Positions 37,201-63,661 of a DNA stretch of 64,000 nt are shown here, one piece after another. The stretch lies in NCBI GenBank assembly GCA_033961575.1, contig CM066733.1, positions 139,054,421-139,118,420 of the forward strand. The letters run 5' to 3'. A model generated the notes under the pieces. That model was not told where the DNA came from. It saw nothing but the letters and a program-made list of their open reading frames with translations, and ran no database searches. Both the position numbers and the translations under genes were made by a program. The stretch's first letter is position 1; every line of letters starts with the position of its first letter. Origin of the DNA: Aselliscus stoliczkanus. Lineage: Eukaryota > Chordata > Mammalia > Chiroptera > Hipposideridae.

Positions 37201-38789
37201 TGGAGTGACAGGTCCTTTTCCAAAGGTCACTAATGGCGGTGAAAGGTCACTGATAATACCTTCTAGGATGAGGACTAGAACAATCAAGCAGAATTCTGTT
37301 GTATTAATTTTTAAAAAGTCATACTGCATGGTTCAGTCTAAGTAATTAATGAAAATAGTAATACTTTGTTTTATTTTTTTCCCTTGATTACTAACTTTGC
37401 ATTTATCTGCATATTTTAATTGAACTACCTACCATATTACAGGACAAAAGTGTCTCTGGCGGGACAATCAGGCTTCTCCAGCTCTTCCCAGGATTAAAGA
37501 CAGAACAGGTGGATGGGGTGAAAGCATTTTCAACAGGGCAAACTTGATTTTCCAAATGAACGTTTTCTCCCTCATGTTTAGCTACATTGCTGACTGAATC
37601 ACCTAGAGGAGTGGGTTAATCCTGAAATCCAATCTCTAATCATTGCATAAAACTGAAATGTACCTCTATCTCCTTTTGGGGAGGGTTTGTTTTTTGTTTG
37701 TTTTGTTTTTTTTAAGAGAGGAAGACAAGTCCTATTTCATTCCAAGTAGCATTTGCAGATCAGGCTTTCCAGAAAGGCAGACAGGGGCCTTCCTGAAACT
37801 GGTGTTTCTACCTAGTTCGTCTATGCTTCAGCCTGGGACGCAACAGCAGGGCTTGTTGTGGGGGCCGGAAGGTCACTCAGAGGAGAGATGATGTTCACTG
37901 TGCTGTAAGTAACCCAGGCCACTTCTCTCCGTTTAGCCTCTAATATGGGCCTAGAATCCAGCCCTCAATTTCATAAGTCTCAATTGTTTAAGACCATATC
38001 AGAAGTTCTCAGCTATGGGTGGGGCGGCAGGCTCCGAGAAGCTGCTTCTCAACCACCCCCCTGGGAATGGAGTTCATTGTGCTGACCACCAGCCTAGGAC
38101 CCCTCTGACCCACCACACTGGCAACTCCAGCGCTTTGCAGCAAACATACATGACGGATAGTGTGGACGTGTGGACACACAGCCATGGGCATTCCCAGGGT
38201 CACCCACAATCTCCTGCACGCTGGCTTAACCCCACCCCTTCTCCAAAACGAGAAAGCGCAGCAGACTCTCAGATGAGTGTCACAGGGAAAGGCTTGAATC
38301 TACTCGAAGGTATGCTTTGAACAAAATGAAATAATTCACAGATGTCAGTACATTATTAAGAAAAAAAATGAACATTTCACAGTTGCAACACTAGGTGGAG
38401 GCCTTCGACACCAAGCTGCCTGGGGCCTCCAGCATCACGTGTCACCCTTATTGACTGCCACTGGTCAGTCTCAGGGACTAGCCTGAATGGCTGTGTGCCA
38501 CGCAGGGCAGGTGCCATCCTGCTGCCCTTTCTCCATAGAGAATGAGCTAATACCTCTGATGGTATGGAGTGACACACTCTGGGGACAGCCTGCTGAATTC
38601 AAATCCTAGCTTCACATTTTTTGCTCTTTACTGGGGCTGTTCACAAATATTCCACTTCTCCTTCCCCTGAGGTAAATAGTGGATTACGGTCCCTGCCACC
38701 TTAAAGGTGGGCAGGGCTGTGTGATTTACTTTAATTTTTATGTGGCAGAAGTGATGGGTCACTTCTGGGAACAAGTCAGGAAGCTCTGC
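34216..38789. other. intergenic, no gene recognised
   Basis: Contains the 3' remainder of the split MIR (to about 34,280), a 20-nt A run at 35,624-35,643 and an L2/MIR-like phrase near 36,640 (GCATTTACTGAAACCGCC). ORFs at 34,684-35,070 and elsewhere lack domains. Confidence 0.5.
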
Positions 38790-38945
38790 TGACTCAAGTG
38801 GTCCATGGTCCACTGTACAGGGATCACCTGGAAACTTGCAAGAAATGCAGAATCTCAGGCCCATCCCAGACCTCTGGAATCATAGTGTGCATTTAATAAG
38901 CTCCCCAGGCAACTCAATGCACCTTCTAGTTTGGGAAGCCCTGGA
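38790..38945 (-). mobile_element. MER5A-like hAT fragment
   Basis: GGGATCACCTGGAAACTTGC and AATGCAGAATCTCAGGCCCA in the order of MER5A elements. Ends are diverged. Confidence 0.6.
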
Positions 38946-39144
38946 CTAGACATAGAGCATTATTCGCCATCTTCTCTTCTCCTTGCCACGGGAACTGATG
39001 ATGTTCCAGAGGGTGGGGGTTAGCCAGGGACCCTGGCCTAACCTGAGATGGACCAGAAGCGAAGCATGAGAGAATCTCATCTTTGTTCTAAACCACTGAA
39101 ACATGAGGGTTGTTAGCTTGGCATGACCTGGTCCATTCAGACAC

Positions 39145-39310
39145 GATCACTCAGTACTCTGTGACCCTGGACAAGTTATTTCATCTCCCTGTGCCTCAGT
39201 TGCCTTGATGTAAAATGGAGGTAATGAGTACTGACTCATAGGGTTATTACAAGGATTAACGAGGTAACATATGAATAGAGCCTGGCACCTAGTAAGTTCT
39301 ATGTAAATAC
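39145..39310 (+). mobile_element. MIR SINE
   Basis: CTCTGTGACCCTGGACAAGT, CTGTGCCTCAGTTGCCTTGA, and the 3' text AGAGCCTGGCACCTAGTAAG. Confidence 0.88.
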
Positions 39311-39489
39311 TGGCTTCTATGATTGACATACTCCATCCCCACAAGTCAATTCCAGTCTCCTACCTTAGTGACTGTCCCTGGCAATCCCCCACCCCAAACC
39401 ACACATACTCCAGGAATGAGTATGAAATCACACATCAGAAAGAGAAAAAAAAAAAAATCACTCCTTCTCAGAAAGAAGTTGGGGCTCTT

Positions 39490-39745
39490 AATTATGCCAA
39501 CTTGGCCCCAGCATGCCTTGCCTGTATCTTCACATCACTGTCATTCCCCTACTCTAATATTGCATATGCTCTACCTGACCCTCTTACTTGCCTGTCCAAA
39601 TCCTACCTGCCTTTCAGGGCACAGGTGGGGTCCCTGCTTCTCCAGAAAGTCTCCCTCAAATACTTCTTTACTATGCCATTTAGAATTTAGACATAGCAAT
39701 TGCCTATTACATATAAGGCTTTGTCCTGAACTTAATACTGGGTTA
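39490..39745 (+). mobile_element. L2 3'-end fragment
   Basis: CAAATCCTACCTGCCTTTCA followed by CTTCTCCAGAAAGTCTCCCT, the characteristic end of L2 LINEs. Confidence 0.7.
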
Positions 39746-40280
39746 AAAAAAAAAATCAAAATATGTAATAAATGTTTATTTTTTGTCTTTTCTTCAAGCT
39801 CAGTATACATCATTCTAACACCAAAGGGTTACCAAACCTACTGCAGAGAAAACCGGAGAAGACAGTGATGGGGATGGTACGGAGATAGTTTCTGTTTAAG
39901 TCTTGGTTTTCCAAAAGGGTCCAACAGATTTTTGACATTATAGTTTTTAAAGATGACAAATACTTGACACATTTTTAATATGGTAATCATAAATAAAATG
40001 TAATGTTTATTCTAAGCCCGAATAAAATGATAAATTATCTTTTCTCCTTACCACTCTCTTAAAGTGTATATCAAGTACCAAAATATTTGAAGCCAGAATA
40101 AATACTCTAGTGTCTTGGATCTCTCTTTTGTATTTATAAACTGACTTAAAAAATAAAAATCATGGTACTGAAGCAATTATCCACAGCTGCACAACAAGCC
40201 ACATTATTCAGTTCCAAAGTCACAGGCCTTGAAAGCGCAACTTCGAGACTCAATCTCAACATTTTATATCCTCTAGGGCA

Positions 40281-40605
40281 GGGGGCAGCAAACCTTTCGT
40301 AAAGGGCCAGACACTAAATAGTTCAGGCTTTGGGAGCCATAGGTCTCTGTCACCCCCACTCATTTGTGGCACAGAGGCAGCCCCAGACAATATGAAAACA
40401 AATGAGCATGGCTATGTTCCAATAAAACCTAATTTACGGGCACTAAAATCTGAATTTCATGTAATGTTCACAGGTCACTAAATTCATCTTTGAATTTTTT
40501 TCAACCATTTAAAAACATAAAACAACTTTTAACTTATGAGTGGCACTAAAACAGGCAGCAGTCTGGGTTTGGCCCCTGGGCCATACTTCCCTTACTCCAG
40601 CTCTG
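40281..40605 (+). mobile_element. nonautonomous hAT-Charlie-type element
   Basis: GGGGGCAGCAAACCTTTCGT then AAAGGGCCAGACACTAAATA and, near the end, GGTTTGGCCCCTGGGCCATA, matching a MER1-group hAT element layout. Internal CTATGTTCCAATAAAACC is typical. Confidence 0.7.
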
Positions 40606-41194
40606 GACTCCCACATCCGTGCTTCTTCCACCACACCACAAAGTCTTTTGCCCAATATTCACATAAAAACCAGGTAAGAAATAATCCCACAAGCCTCTGT
40701 TTTTATTAGCTCAACTTGAAAAAACATAAGGTCCTAAAGATGTCAAACTTTCACCAGATCTTCTCTCAATCTTACCCATAAAAATAACGTCACCCATCAC
40801 CCCTTTCTCACCACATGCAATTAACAATTACTGAGTCAGAAAACAGTTGGCAGTTGTCTTCACAGATGAAGTCAGTGTAGTCTCGTTCCTTTGCCAAAAG
40901 GCAGGGAAACCAGCTCTTGATGCCTTTTCCCCCCACAGCTGTTCAAGGCCAGTTGATGCAGAAACACTGGGAAGGACAAGCTTTGGCTGCAACAGGGGTT
41001 TTTAACTGGGAATCTCACTATGTGAAAAAAATTTTGATTACTTTTTTAAAAAAGAGCTTTGGCTTTGCTATTTTTACTGATACTCATTTTAAAAGTAGCA
41101 TTGCTTAAAACATTTTAAGTCTAAATGTCTCTATGGAAACCCAAGAGAACTATTATTTTACGGCCAAATGACTGACTACCTATCTAGAGTTATA
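40606..41194. other. intergenic, nothing recognised
   Basis: No exon or named repeat seen. Confidence 0.5.
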
Positions 41195-41276
41195 TGGGGT
41201 TGTCGGAAAACTTATGACGCATTTTTATAACAAAAACCATAGAAAAAAATACATCATGACTTTTCTGACAACCCAA
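41195..41276. mobile_element. 82-bp mariner-derived palindromic MITE
   Basis: Left GGGTTGTCGGAAAACTTATG and right (inverted) TTGGGTTGTCAGAAAAGTCA form almost the whole element, flanked by TA at 41,193-41,194 and 41,277-41,278. Folded, it makes one long hairpin. Confidence 0.88.
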
Positions 41277-41934
41277 TATATCCTAATGGATCACTACAGC
41301 CATCTGTGATATCAGAAACATCTTAGACTTATTCTTCTAAAACTCTTATCTTACCAGAAATAATTAAGTTAACATAATTATTAGTTTGGATGAGGAGATT
41401 AGGAGAGAAAAAACTTATTTCTGAGGCTTCCTTTTAATTTTTATTAAGACAGCCCTATTTAAAATATCCTTATTAGCAAAACAATTTTGTAAATTTTAGC
41501 AAACATAATAAAAGAGGAAGAATGCAATCAAGTAATTTAAGTTGCTTTGAAATTCATATCATTAATATTCTTCTGCTCTTTTCCATCAATGTCAATTATA
41601 TTTTCTCTTAAAAATGTAACCATTTCTCTCCCCAAACTGCTTATTCCTTGGGAGAAACAATAATTATATGGTGCAGAAATCAGTAACACCTTTACCGATG
41701 ACCAAAGTTAACATCACCAATGAAGGACAGAAGGCTTTGGGGTACCTCTCAAAGCGATACTCTGAATACATACCATCGCCTAGAATGCATAACCAGAATC
41801 TAATCATGAGAAAACACCATAATAAAAAATTAAAAAAAAAGAAAACAAGAAAGAAAATTTGGGAAGGAGGGGTTTGCAGGAGGACTGTATCATTTAAAAA
41901 AATGTCAATGTCATAAATGACAAAGAGAGCCTAT
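41277..41934. other. intergenic, A/T-rich, nothing recognised
   Basis: No gene seen. Confidence 0.5.
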
Positions 41935-42430
41935 GAAAAGATTCTAGATTAAAAGAAGATAAAAGATACATGACAACTAAATGTAACACCTGACCCTAGA
42001 ATAGAACCAATATTGCAGGGGGTGGGGGAAATTCTCCAAAGAACAATGTGGACTCAACTGACAAAATTGGAATACAAATGGTATATCAGATAAAAGTGTG
42101 GTATCAATGTTAAATTTATTGAAGTCAGAAACCATATTGTGATTATATAAGAGAATATTCTATGCTTAAGAACTACTGAAACATTTCAGGGTAAAGGCCC
42201 ATGGTATATGTAACTTTCTACAAAATGATTTGGGAAAACCATTATATACATTCACACAGATCTGTCAATCAATCTATCTATCTATCTATAGAAAAAACAG
42301 AGAGCAAACTGATAAAGTCAAAGGTATAAAATGGTAATGAATAGGTTTAAAGAATAAGGGACATGTGGGTGTTTTTCCAACTTTTCTCTAAGTCTTAAAT
42401 TATTTCCATATAGACAGTTTAAAGAAAATT
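41935..42430 (+). mobile_element. L1ME-like 3' UTR fragment
   Basis: ACATGACAACTAAATGTAAC, CCTGACCCTAGAATAGAACC, GTATCAATGTTAAATTTATT and AACTTTTCTCTAAGTCTTAA occur in the order of old L1 3' UTRs. A short TCTA microsatellite interrupts it near 42,270. Confidence 0.65.
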
Positions 42431-44169
42431 TAACAGTTCTTGCCTACATTGGAGGTTTTGGCTATCTATTTTCTCTCCATGCTATTCCAAATACAACACA
42501 GGAAGAGATACTTGTGCCAAGTAACAAGAAAGTACAAAGGTATTTTAACATGATCTTTTATCAGTGATTGAAGCCTGCCCAAAGCATTACCCATTTTCAG
42601 CAGAGGACACTGCAAAGACCAGCAAACACTGGATACTCCAGCAAGTTAGATGCCATCATTTTCCACTAATTTCTTTAAACAGGGCCCAGATTCTAAAACC
42701 TTTTTACATCCCACAGCTTCCAGAATTATCTCATATATAAAGCAAGTCTCTCAGCTAGTCACTTAAGCACTATCACTATCAATCAATTGGATTCATCTTT
42801 TGAACTGGAGCATCTTAATACTTTAAACCATGTCTAAGTAGCTGGAGAATCTAGTATTCAGGAAGCAGGGTCACCTCATCAGATAGGCACAGCTGCTCGC
42901 CACCACTTCGAAAGTGCTGGCAGCATCCCACAGCCTCAGTGTCTACGACCTCACCACAGTCCTGTACCAGAACTGGAGGCGCTGCCTGTCAGTCTGCAAT
43001 ATGCCATCTAAACTGATTCCCCAACCCTCCTACCACGCCCCCCCCCCAAAATGGAGGGAACTGTGCCTAAAAGCAAGAAGTTAAGACAGACTTTTCTATA
43101 AGTTAATCACTGGAGAATCAAAAAGGTTGCAACCAAAATTTAAATTTTCAGCCATGCTTGGGAATTAGGAAATACCCATTCTCCAAAACACAAGGAAAAC
43201 AGACGTATGTGTATCGATAAGTCTTTTCTATCCCTCCCTGTTTATAGTTTTATTATTTTCTTGATCCTTTTAGTAATGACTATCTCTGGGTTAAAATACT
43301 CATATACTATTTTTGGCTTTGGTTTTTAATCCTAGCTATGCTCCTTATTATTTATTTCCCCAAAATTTCAATCAACACTTTTATTTAACAAATGTTTACC
43401 AAGAACCTACTTGGCATAAGAATACTTAGGCGAAACCTACTCTCCAGAGGAAAGATTCCAGGTTTTTTGTCTACAAGTAACCCCCAACAAAATGATATGA
43501 AGACAATAAGTGCAACGAAGTCTGCTTGCAGAAAAGCATAAGGAGCCAGAAATGAATTATGACCACTGCAAATCGGATAAATTAGTCAAAGCACTAAAAT
43601 TTAATCAGAGGATGATTTTAAAAGCAGGTGAAATTGAAGAGACGTTACATGTAACATTATTGTAGATTTAAAACCACGCATATTCGTCTCTATAAAACTT
43701 CTCAAATGCAGTTAAAAACACACGTACAAAATCAAGCAATTATAAATCCTCTGAAGCATGTAGCTGATTAGCTGCTACTCTCAGCAATTTAAAAGTACTT
43801 TCACCACAATTACATTCCAGCCTGTAATGTAATTCAAAACAAACAAGTCGGAGACATCGCCCAAATGGCAGAACCAACAAATACAGATGCTTTGCATCAA
43901 GGAAATGAATCCACAGAAAAAAGGCAACCGAGGAGGAGCTGCCTTCCAGGGCCTAGCGCTGGGCTTCCGGTGGAACAGCGAGGCCCCCTTCTGGGCAGAG
44001 GCGGAGCACTGCAGCGCCCGCCCTCACTGCACGCACTCAGCCAGTGTCTGGGACTGCCTGCTGTGGAGACCCTTCCCAGGGTTTTCAGATTTTACAAATT
44101 TAGATGTTTAAATTCTAAATCTGGATTTTATAAAAAGAAAGAACTGTGTTCAATTTCAGATTGAACTAA
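42431..44169. other. intergenic or distal 3' flank of ADAT2, no exon recognised
   Basis: Contains a GC-rich block at 43,925-44,070 that yields two overlapping plus-strand ORFs without known domains. Could be part of a long ADAT2 3' UTR, but nothing in the sequence proves it. Confidence 0.45.
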
Positions 44170-44420
44170 CCATTCCACTTAATTGTGCAACCAGCATTCC
44201 CACCACCCATGTCATGGCATGCCCGTCCCCTTTACCCTGCTCTCCTTTTTCTCTTTTGCCATGTCCTTACCACCCTCTAACATGTAGTATAATCTCTTCC
44301 GTTTATTATCTGTCTCTCCCTGCTAGAATATAAGCTCCACGAGGGCGGGAGTCTTCGTTTAGTTCACTGATCCAATGAACACATGGAGCCTGACACAGTA
44401 CAGTTATGCAACAAGGAAGC
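44170..44420 (+). mobile_element. L2 3'-end fragment
   Basis: CTGCTAGAATATAAGCTCCA followed by CGAGGGCGGGAGTCTTCG is the typical L2 end. Confidence 0.75.
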
Positions 44421-44424
44421 AATT

Positions 44425-45085
44425 GTCCCTTTTATGCTTTTACCTTTTATTTTTAAGACTATTCATCTTTAAAGCGGTTATAAGTAAGGTCTTATTATAG
44501 CAATATACTGTAATTTAAAAATGATACGTAAGCACTTATTTTAAAAATATGTTTTCTCTAAATGCTTTATAAAAGCAAAAAATCTTTTCCAAGGGCCATA
44601 CAAACATGGTCTATATGTATACAACTCATATACAATTTCCACGGAAGTCAGGGGCCGAGAACATAGCGGCTGCAAAGAATGAAGACCCCGATTCTGAGAT
44701 TCCAGGCCTGGGGCAGGTGTGCACGGTGCGGAGCGCCCCCGCCCAGACACACGCCCCGAACAGTCTGCGGGGGCACTCTCTGATAGCCGGCCCTTTCCGG
44801 GACTGGGCATGATGGTTCTGGCAGGAAGGGCACGCACTGCTTACTAATTTCAAAAACCTCAACCTTTAAACTTTCCCCTTCCTAACATGTTCTTTCAGCT
44901 TGTGGAAAAACTAATAGTTGATTACAATTGTCAGACTTTTTAAAAGTGCTAATTTGTTCCTTTGACAATGATGAGAGACCATTTTCCGACCGGCTGAGGA
45001 AAGTATGTAACATATGATTCAGTGATGCCACCAGCTATCAGTCCAAGAATTTCATCCAGGGGCATTAGTCCCTCTGAGAAGAAGT
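44425..45085 (-). other. ADAT2: ADAT2 3' UTR, candidate extent
   Basis: Untranslated tail after the stop. The first canonical AATAAA on the minus strand lies at 44,446-44,451, and a second at 44,302-44,307 inside an L2 fragment. The end at about 44,425 is inferred from the first signal; a longer UTR is possible. A GC-rich island at about 44,640-44,820 lies within this stretch and is unexplained. Confidence 0.5.
44446..44451 (-). terminator. candidate ADAT2 polyadenylation signal AATAAA
   Basis: First canonical hexamer downstream of the ADAT2 stop on the minus strand. Cleavage would be expected 10-30 nt further, near 44,420-44,435. Confidence 0.45.
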
Positions 45086-59940
<14,855 letters not shown>

Positions 59941-60394
59941 TGACAGGGCGCTTGGAAGGGGGCCTGGGAGCAGGGGGTGGGAGCGAGCCGAGTGTCTTCT
60001 GAGTATATATAGGGGCCGGGCTGTGGAGCAGGGGTGCGCGCCGCCGTCGGAGGGACAGCGGGCGGCAGAGCCCGCGGCGCCTTCCGTCTCCCCAGCTGCG
60101 AAACCGGCGCCCCTTACTCGGCTTCTCGCCTTGCTTCCCGCGGACCTTTGGAGCAGGCCCCTGAAGTTGCTGTTTGAAGGAACCCTTCTCTGGCAGACAC
60201 ATGCTAAAATTTTTCGTGCTCTTGTTTTCCTGTGAGACGCTTCGTTTCTGTTGGGCGCTCCCGGTCCTTGGCTTTCAACTCTTCGCAGAACTTTCGTAAT
60301 GTCCTAGGAGAGTTCCCCAAAGCCTGCATGGCGAGTGTTTGTTTCAAGTTCATTTGACTCTTTGGAAACAGCACAATCGTCCAAAAGGACCGGA

Positions 60395-60405
60395 ATATAT
60401 ATATA

Positions 60406-60469
<64 letters not shown>

Positions 60470-60489
60470 TAGACCCCCCGCCCCCCCCC
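60395..60489. repeat. compound AT/AC microsatellite with C-run, PEX3 intron 1
   Basis: About 58 bp of alternating AT with one TT interruption near the centre, then about 9 AC units and a C-rich run. It lies 460 bp downstream of PEX3 exon 1. Self-complementary, so cruciform-prone and hard to sequence. Confidence 0.95.
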
Positions 60490-60707
60490 AAAAAAACAAC
60501 ACACAAATCAATATTTTAGCTCCGTTTCTGCTATTGTAGACGACAAACTATGCAGTGGATTATGCACTAAGGCGGTGCTTCCGGGCTCTTGTGGCCTCTT
60601 CCCCAAAAAAGATCTTCAAGTTTGGGATCGGTGCCCATCGAGCTGACGTGACCGAGTTGCACAGGAGGAGAGGAGATTTAGAAACAGAGCAGGTTGAGAA
60701 CATTTTT

Positions 60708-60850
60708 ATTTTTTTTTAGCTGAGCCATCCTGCCACCTGTTGACAGCTCAACGGCAACTCAGCTCAGGCTGGGCATCGAACCGCCGTTGCTCAGAGCTCA
60801 GCTCGCACTTTTGAGCGAGCTCTTAGCCAACTGAGCCACTCGGCCAGCCC
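60708..60850 (-). mobile_element. head-B tRNA-derived SINE
   Basis: TTAGCTGAGCCATCCTGCCA start, GAGCCACTCGGCCAGCCC end. Perfect 12-bp target-site duplication GAGAACATTTTT at 60,696-60,707 and 60,851-60,862. Confidence 0.95.
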
Positions 60851-61845
60851 GAGAACATTTTTTTCTTCATGTGGCAGCCATGTCAGAATGAGCAGGGATG
60901 TGAAGGAGAGAATAAAAAGCCTTGTGAGATAGATAATAGGAGCAAAAAAAAGGTAGGACTATTAAGAAGGAATTTTTAGAATTTGAGTGTTTTGAAAAAT
61001 ATTATCACTAACTGCGTAAGCTTGGGTTACACAAGTCCTTAAAAAACAAGAAGTTTCAGAAAGGACTTGCTTGCTTTTTTTCTCTTACTATGAAATTATA
61101 TCCTATTGACCACCAAACAATTTGAAAGTAATCAATAATGCAGATCTGTTGGTTCTGGAAAGTTTGAAACAGGCTTCTTGTAGAAGCGTCTCTATGTCAT
61201 AATTTGATAATGAGCACATGTCAATTTTTATCACATTTTTTGAGAAATCCTTTAAAGAGAAAATGTGTTGTTCGATAACTTCAGCCACTGATGTCTAATG
61301 TGTATTTAGATTATGCTACAACTGCTGAGTCCAATTTATTTGTAGAAGCTACAGATGTAGGTGTGATGGCAAAAGTATAAATGAAATCCTTTTGCCACCA
61401 CTGAGTGAAAGAAAAGAATCTCTCTTTAGCAATCTCAGGAAGACTGGCATACCCCTTCAAATTAATGGAATCATCTATGGTAGATTAGAAGTAATTGTAA
61501 AAGCAGAAGAGTATATACTTAAGAGATAGTTATAGATTTTTTTAAAAAATCTGTTGAGAGCTTTATAGTTACAGATTAAGAGGAATGAGAAAGTGTTCTG
61601 AGGCAGAAAGAGAAAATAATCCTTGAGTTTTATAACAAAAAAGGAAGTTAGTTTAAAAGAAAAAAAGAGTAGGTGACCATGATTGGCATTTGTTTGAGGC
61701 TCATATTTTTTCTGCTTCAAGGAAAAGGTCCTATAAAATGTTACACCTTAGTTAATCTAATTTAAGAAGTATTTATCAAACATCTGTAGTATTGAAGGTA
61801 ACGTGATGGAAATAGAATACTTACAGAGATTTTTTAATGGTAATA

Positions 61846-61995
61846 GTTGCGGTTTATTGAATGCCCAGTGGGCACTGTGCTAAGCTTTTCTATTCAGTGG
61901 GGATGACAACAGGGTCGTTATTATCTGCATTCAAAGACGTGGGAACCAGATCCCTAAGAATTTAAGAAACTTGCCCAGGGTCTCAGCGTTAGTAA
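61846..61995 (-). mobile_element. MIR/L2-like fragment
   Basis: TTTATTGAATGCCCAGTGGG, CACTGTGCTAAGCTTTTC and AAACTTGCCCAGGGTCTCAG: old SINE/LINE text next to the mariner palindrome. Confidence 0.6.
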
Positions 61996-62006
61996 TAAGG
62001 AAACTA

Positions 62007-62087
62007 TTGGGTTGTCGAAAAAGTCATGACGTATTTTTTCTATGTTTTTCATTGCAAAAATGCGTCATGACTTTTCCCACAACCCAA
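62007..62087. mobile_element. 81-bp mariner-derived palindromic MITE
   Basis: Left TTGGGTTGTCGAAAAAGTCA, right (inverted) TTGGGTTGTGGGAAAAGTCA. TA flanks at 62,005-62,006 and 62,088-62,089. Closest to consensus of the related copies here. Confidence 0.92.
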
Positions 62088-62191
62088 TAGAATTCAAACC
62101 CAGGTGTCTTAGATCCCACCCAAAGCACATTCTCTTTCCACACTGTACCACTTTCCCTCCATGGACTGTGGTCTGATAAAAATGAAAAACA

Positions 62192-62555
62192 AGTGTCTTA
62201 GTCCTTTCAGGCTGCTATAAAAAAATACTACAGGCTGGACAGCTAATAAACAATAAGAATTTATTTCTCCCAGTTCCAGATGCTGGAAGTCCAGTATCAG
62301 GGTGCTGTTGAGGACCTGCTTCCAGGTTTCAGCCTTCTTGTTGTACCTCACAGGGCAGAAGGTCTGTGGAGCTGGGTGAAATCCCCTTCATAGGAACACT
62401 GATCCCATTCATGAGGGCTCCACCCTTATGACCTAAGCACCGCCCAGAGACCCCATCGCTTAGTGCCATCACATCAGGCATGAGAATAAGATTTCAATAT
62501 AAGAATTGGTGTGTGTGTGGGGGGATTGGGGGCAATACAAACATTCAGAACATAC
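62192..62555 (+). mobile_element. MaLR-like LTR in PEX3 intron 1
   Basis: GTGTCTTAGTCCTTTCAGGC, AGAATTTATTTCTCCCAGTT, CTGATCCCATTCATGAGGGC and TCCACCCTTATGACCTAAGC in LTR order; ends near ACAAACATTCAGAACATACC. Confidence 0.75.
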
Positions 62556-62983
62556 CAACAAATACATAAATAATTAAAATAAGCAATGAATAAAATACAA
62601 GACAATAAAATGAAAAAAAATGCTCTACAGTTAAAACTGGCAGATAGCTTGTTATAAAAAAATAACAAGGTTATAAAAAATCAGGAAAGGACTTAGGGGA
62701 AGAAGTGACACATTTTGACAGGCTTGATAGCTAGGAAAGATATCAACATGTACACTCAAAGAGGTTTGGCCATTCAGTAGTGGGGGAAAAAAAAACTAAG
62801 ATAAAACTTTGAGTTGCAGGCCTTCTTAAGTAGAAATGTCCTGCATTTTTGGATGAGTAACTGCTTTAGACCAATTTGTACAATTTGACCAGTTTATGCA
62901 AAGACTAGAGCTATGGTTCTCAAACTTTTTGGCTTGAGGTCTCCTTTATACTTTTAGAAATTAAGGTCTCTAAAGAGCTTTTT

Positions 62984-63094
62984 ATTTTTTATTTTTTTTG
63001 AGAGCAGTGTCACTGGCCCTCATATGTGGGACCCGAACCGGGGCCGCTGGCTTCCCAAGACCAGTGCTTAACCACCGCGCCACTCAGCTGGCCC
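62984..63094 (-). mobile_element. head-A tRNA-derived SINE
   Basis: Poly-T start, GGGACCCGAACCGGGGCCGC B-box region inverted, GCGCCACTCAGCTGGCCC end. Perfect 16-bp duplication CTCTAAAGAGCTTTTT at 62,968-62,983 and 63,095-63,110. Confidence 0.95.
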
Positions 63095-63211
63095 CTCTAA
63101 AGAGCTTTTTAAAATTTATATCTATTATGAGAAATTGCAGCCAAGAAATTTAAAAATATTAATTTAAAAATAACAATAGTAAATCCATTATATATTAACA
63201 TAAATTTTTTT

Positions 63212-63661
63212 TTTTTTAAGATTTTATTGGGGAATTGGGGGAGGGGAACAGTGTTGGGGAATCGGGGAAGTGGGACAGAGAAGTTGCTGTCTTTTTGTTC
63301 TTCAGTCTAGTTGTGGAGGATGCTGCTTCACTGGCCCATGTTGGTATTGTCATTGCACTCTTCCCGGATGAGGCAGATCGGTCACCGTCCTCTGGATGTC
63401 GCTCACCGCGGCTATTGGCAGCTCATGCTAGCTGCCAGCCGCTCACGCTGGCTGCCGGCCACACACTGTAGCCTATGGCAGCCCACTGCAGCAGGGGCTG
63501 CAGCCTACACTGTCGCTGGGGCTCACACAGCCCAGCTCCAGGTGGAGCTGTTGTTAGCTGTAGAGGGTAGTGTCACTGGCCCTCATATGTGGGATCCGAA
63601 CCGGGGCTGGGCTGCTGGCATCCCAAACCAGCTCTTAACCAATGCGCCACTCGGCCGGCCC
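63212..63661 (-). mobile_element. long composite head-A SINE
   Basis: Inverted copy of the long composite: AAGATTTTATTGGGGAATTG at the left, GCGCCACTCGGCCGGCCC at the right, about 450 bp. Target-site duplication CATAAATTTTTTT at 63,199-63,211 and 63,662-63,674. ORFs across it are chance frames. Confidence 0.94.

Noticed and set aside
39323..39868. 181-codon plus-strand ORF, the longest in the left half
   Set aside because: It crosses an L2 3' end and an A run, has no domain and overlaps another long ORF in a second frame.
1..44000. 3' exons of AIG1, the expected neighbour on this side in human
   Set aside because: I could not recognise any AIG1 coding exon; the gene probably lies beyond the left edge.
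60204..60539. ORFs with Tyr/Ile runs on both strands
   Set aside because: They are translations of the AT microsatellite in PEX3 intron 1.
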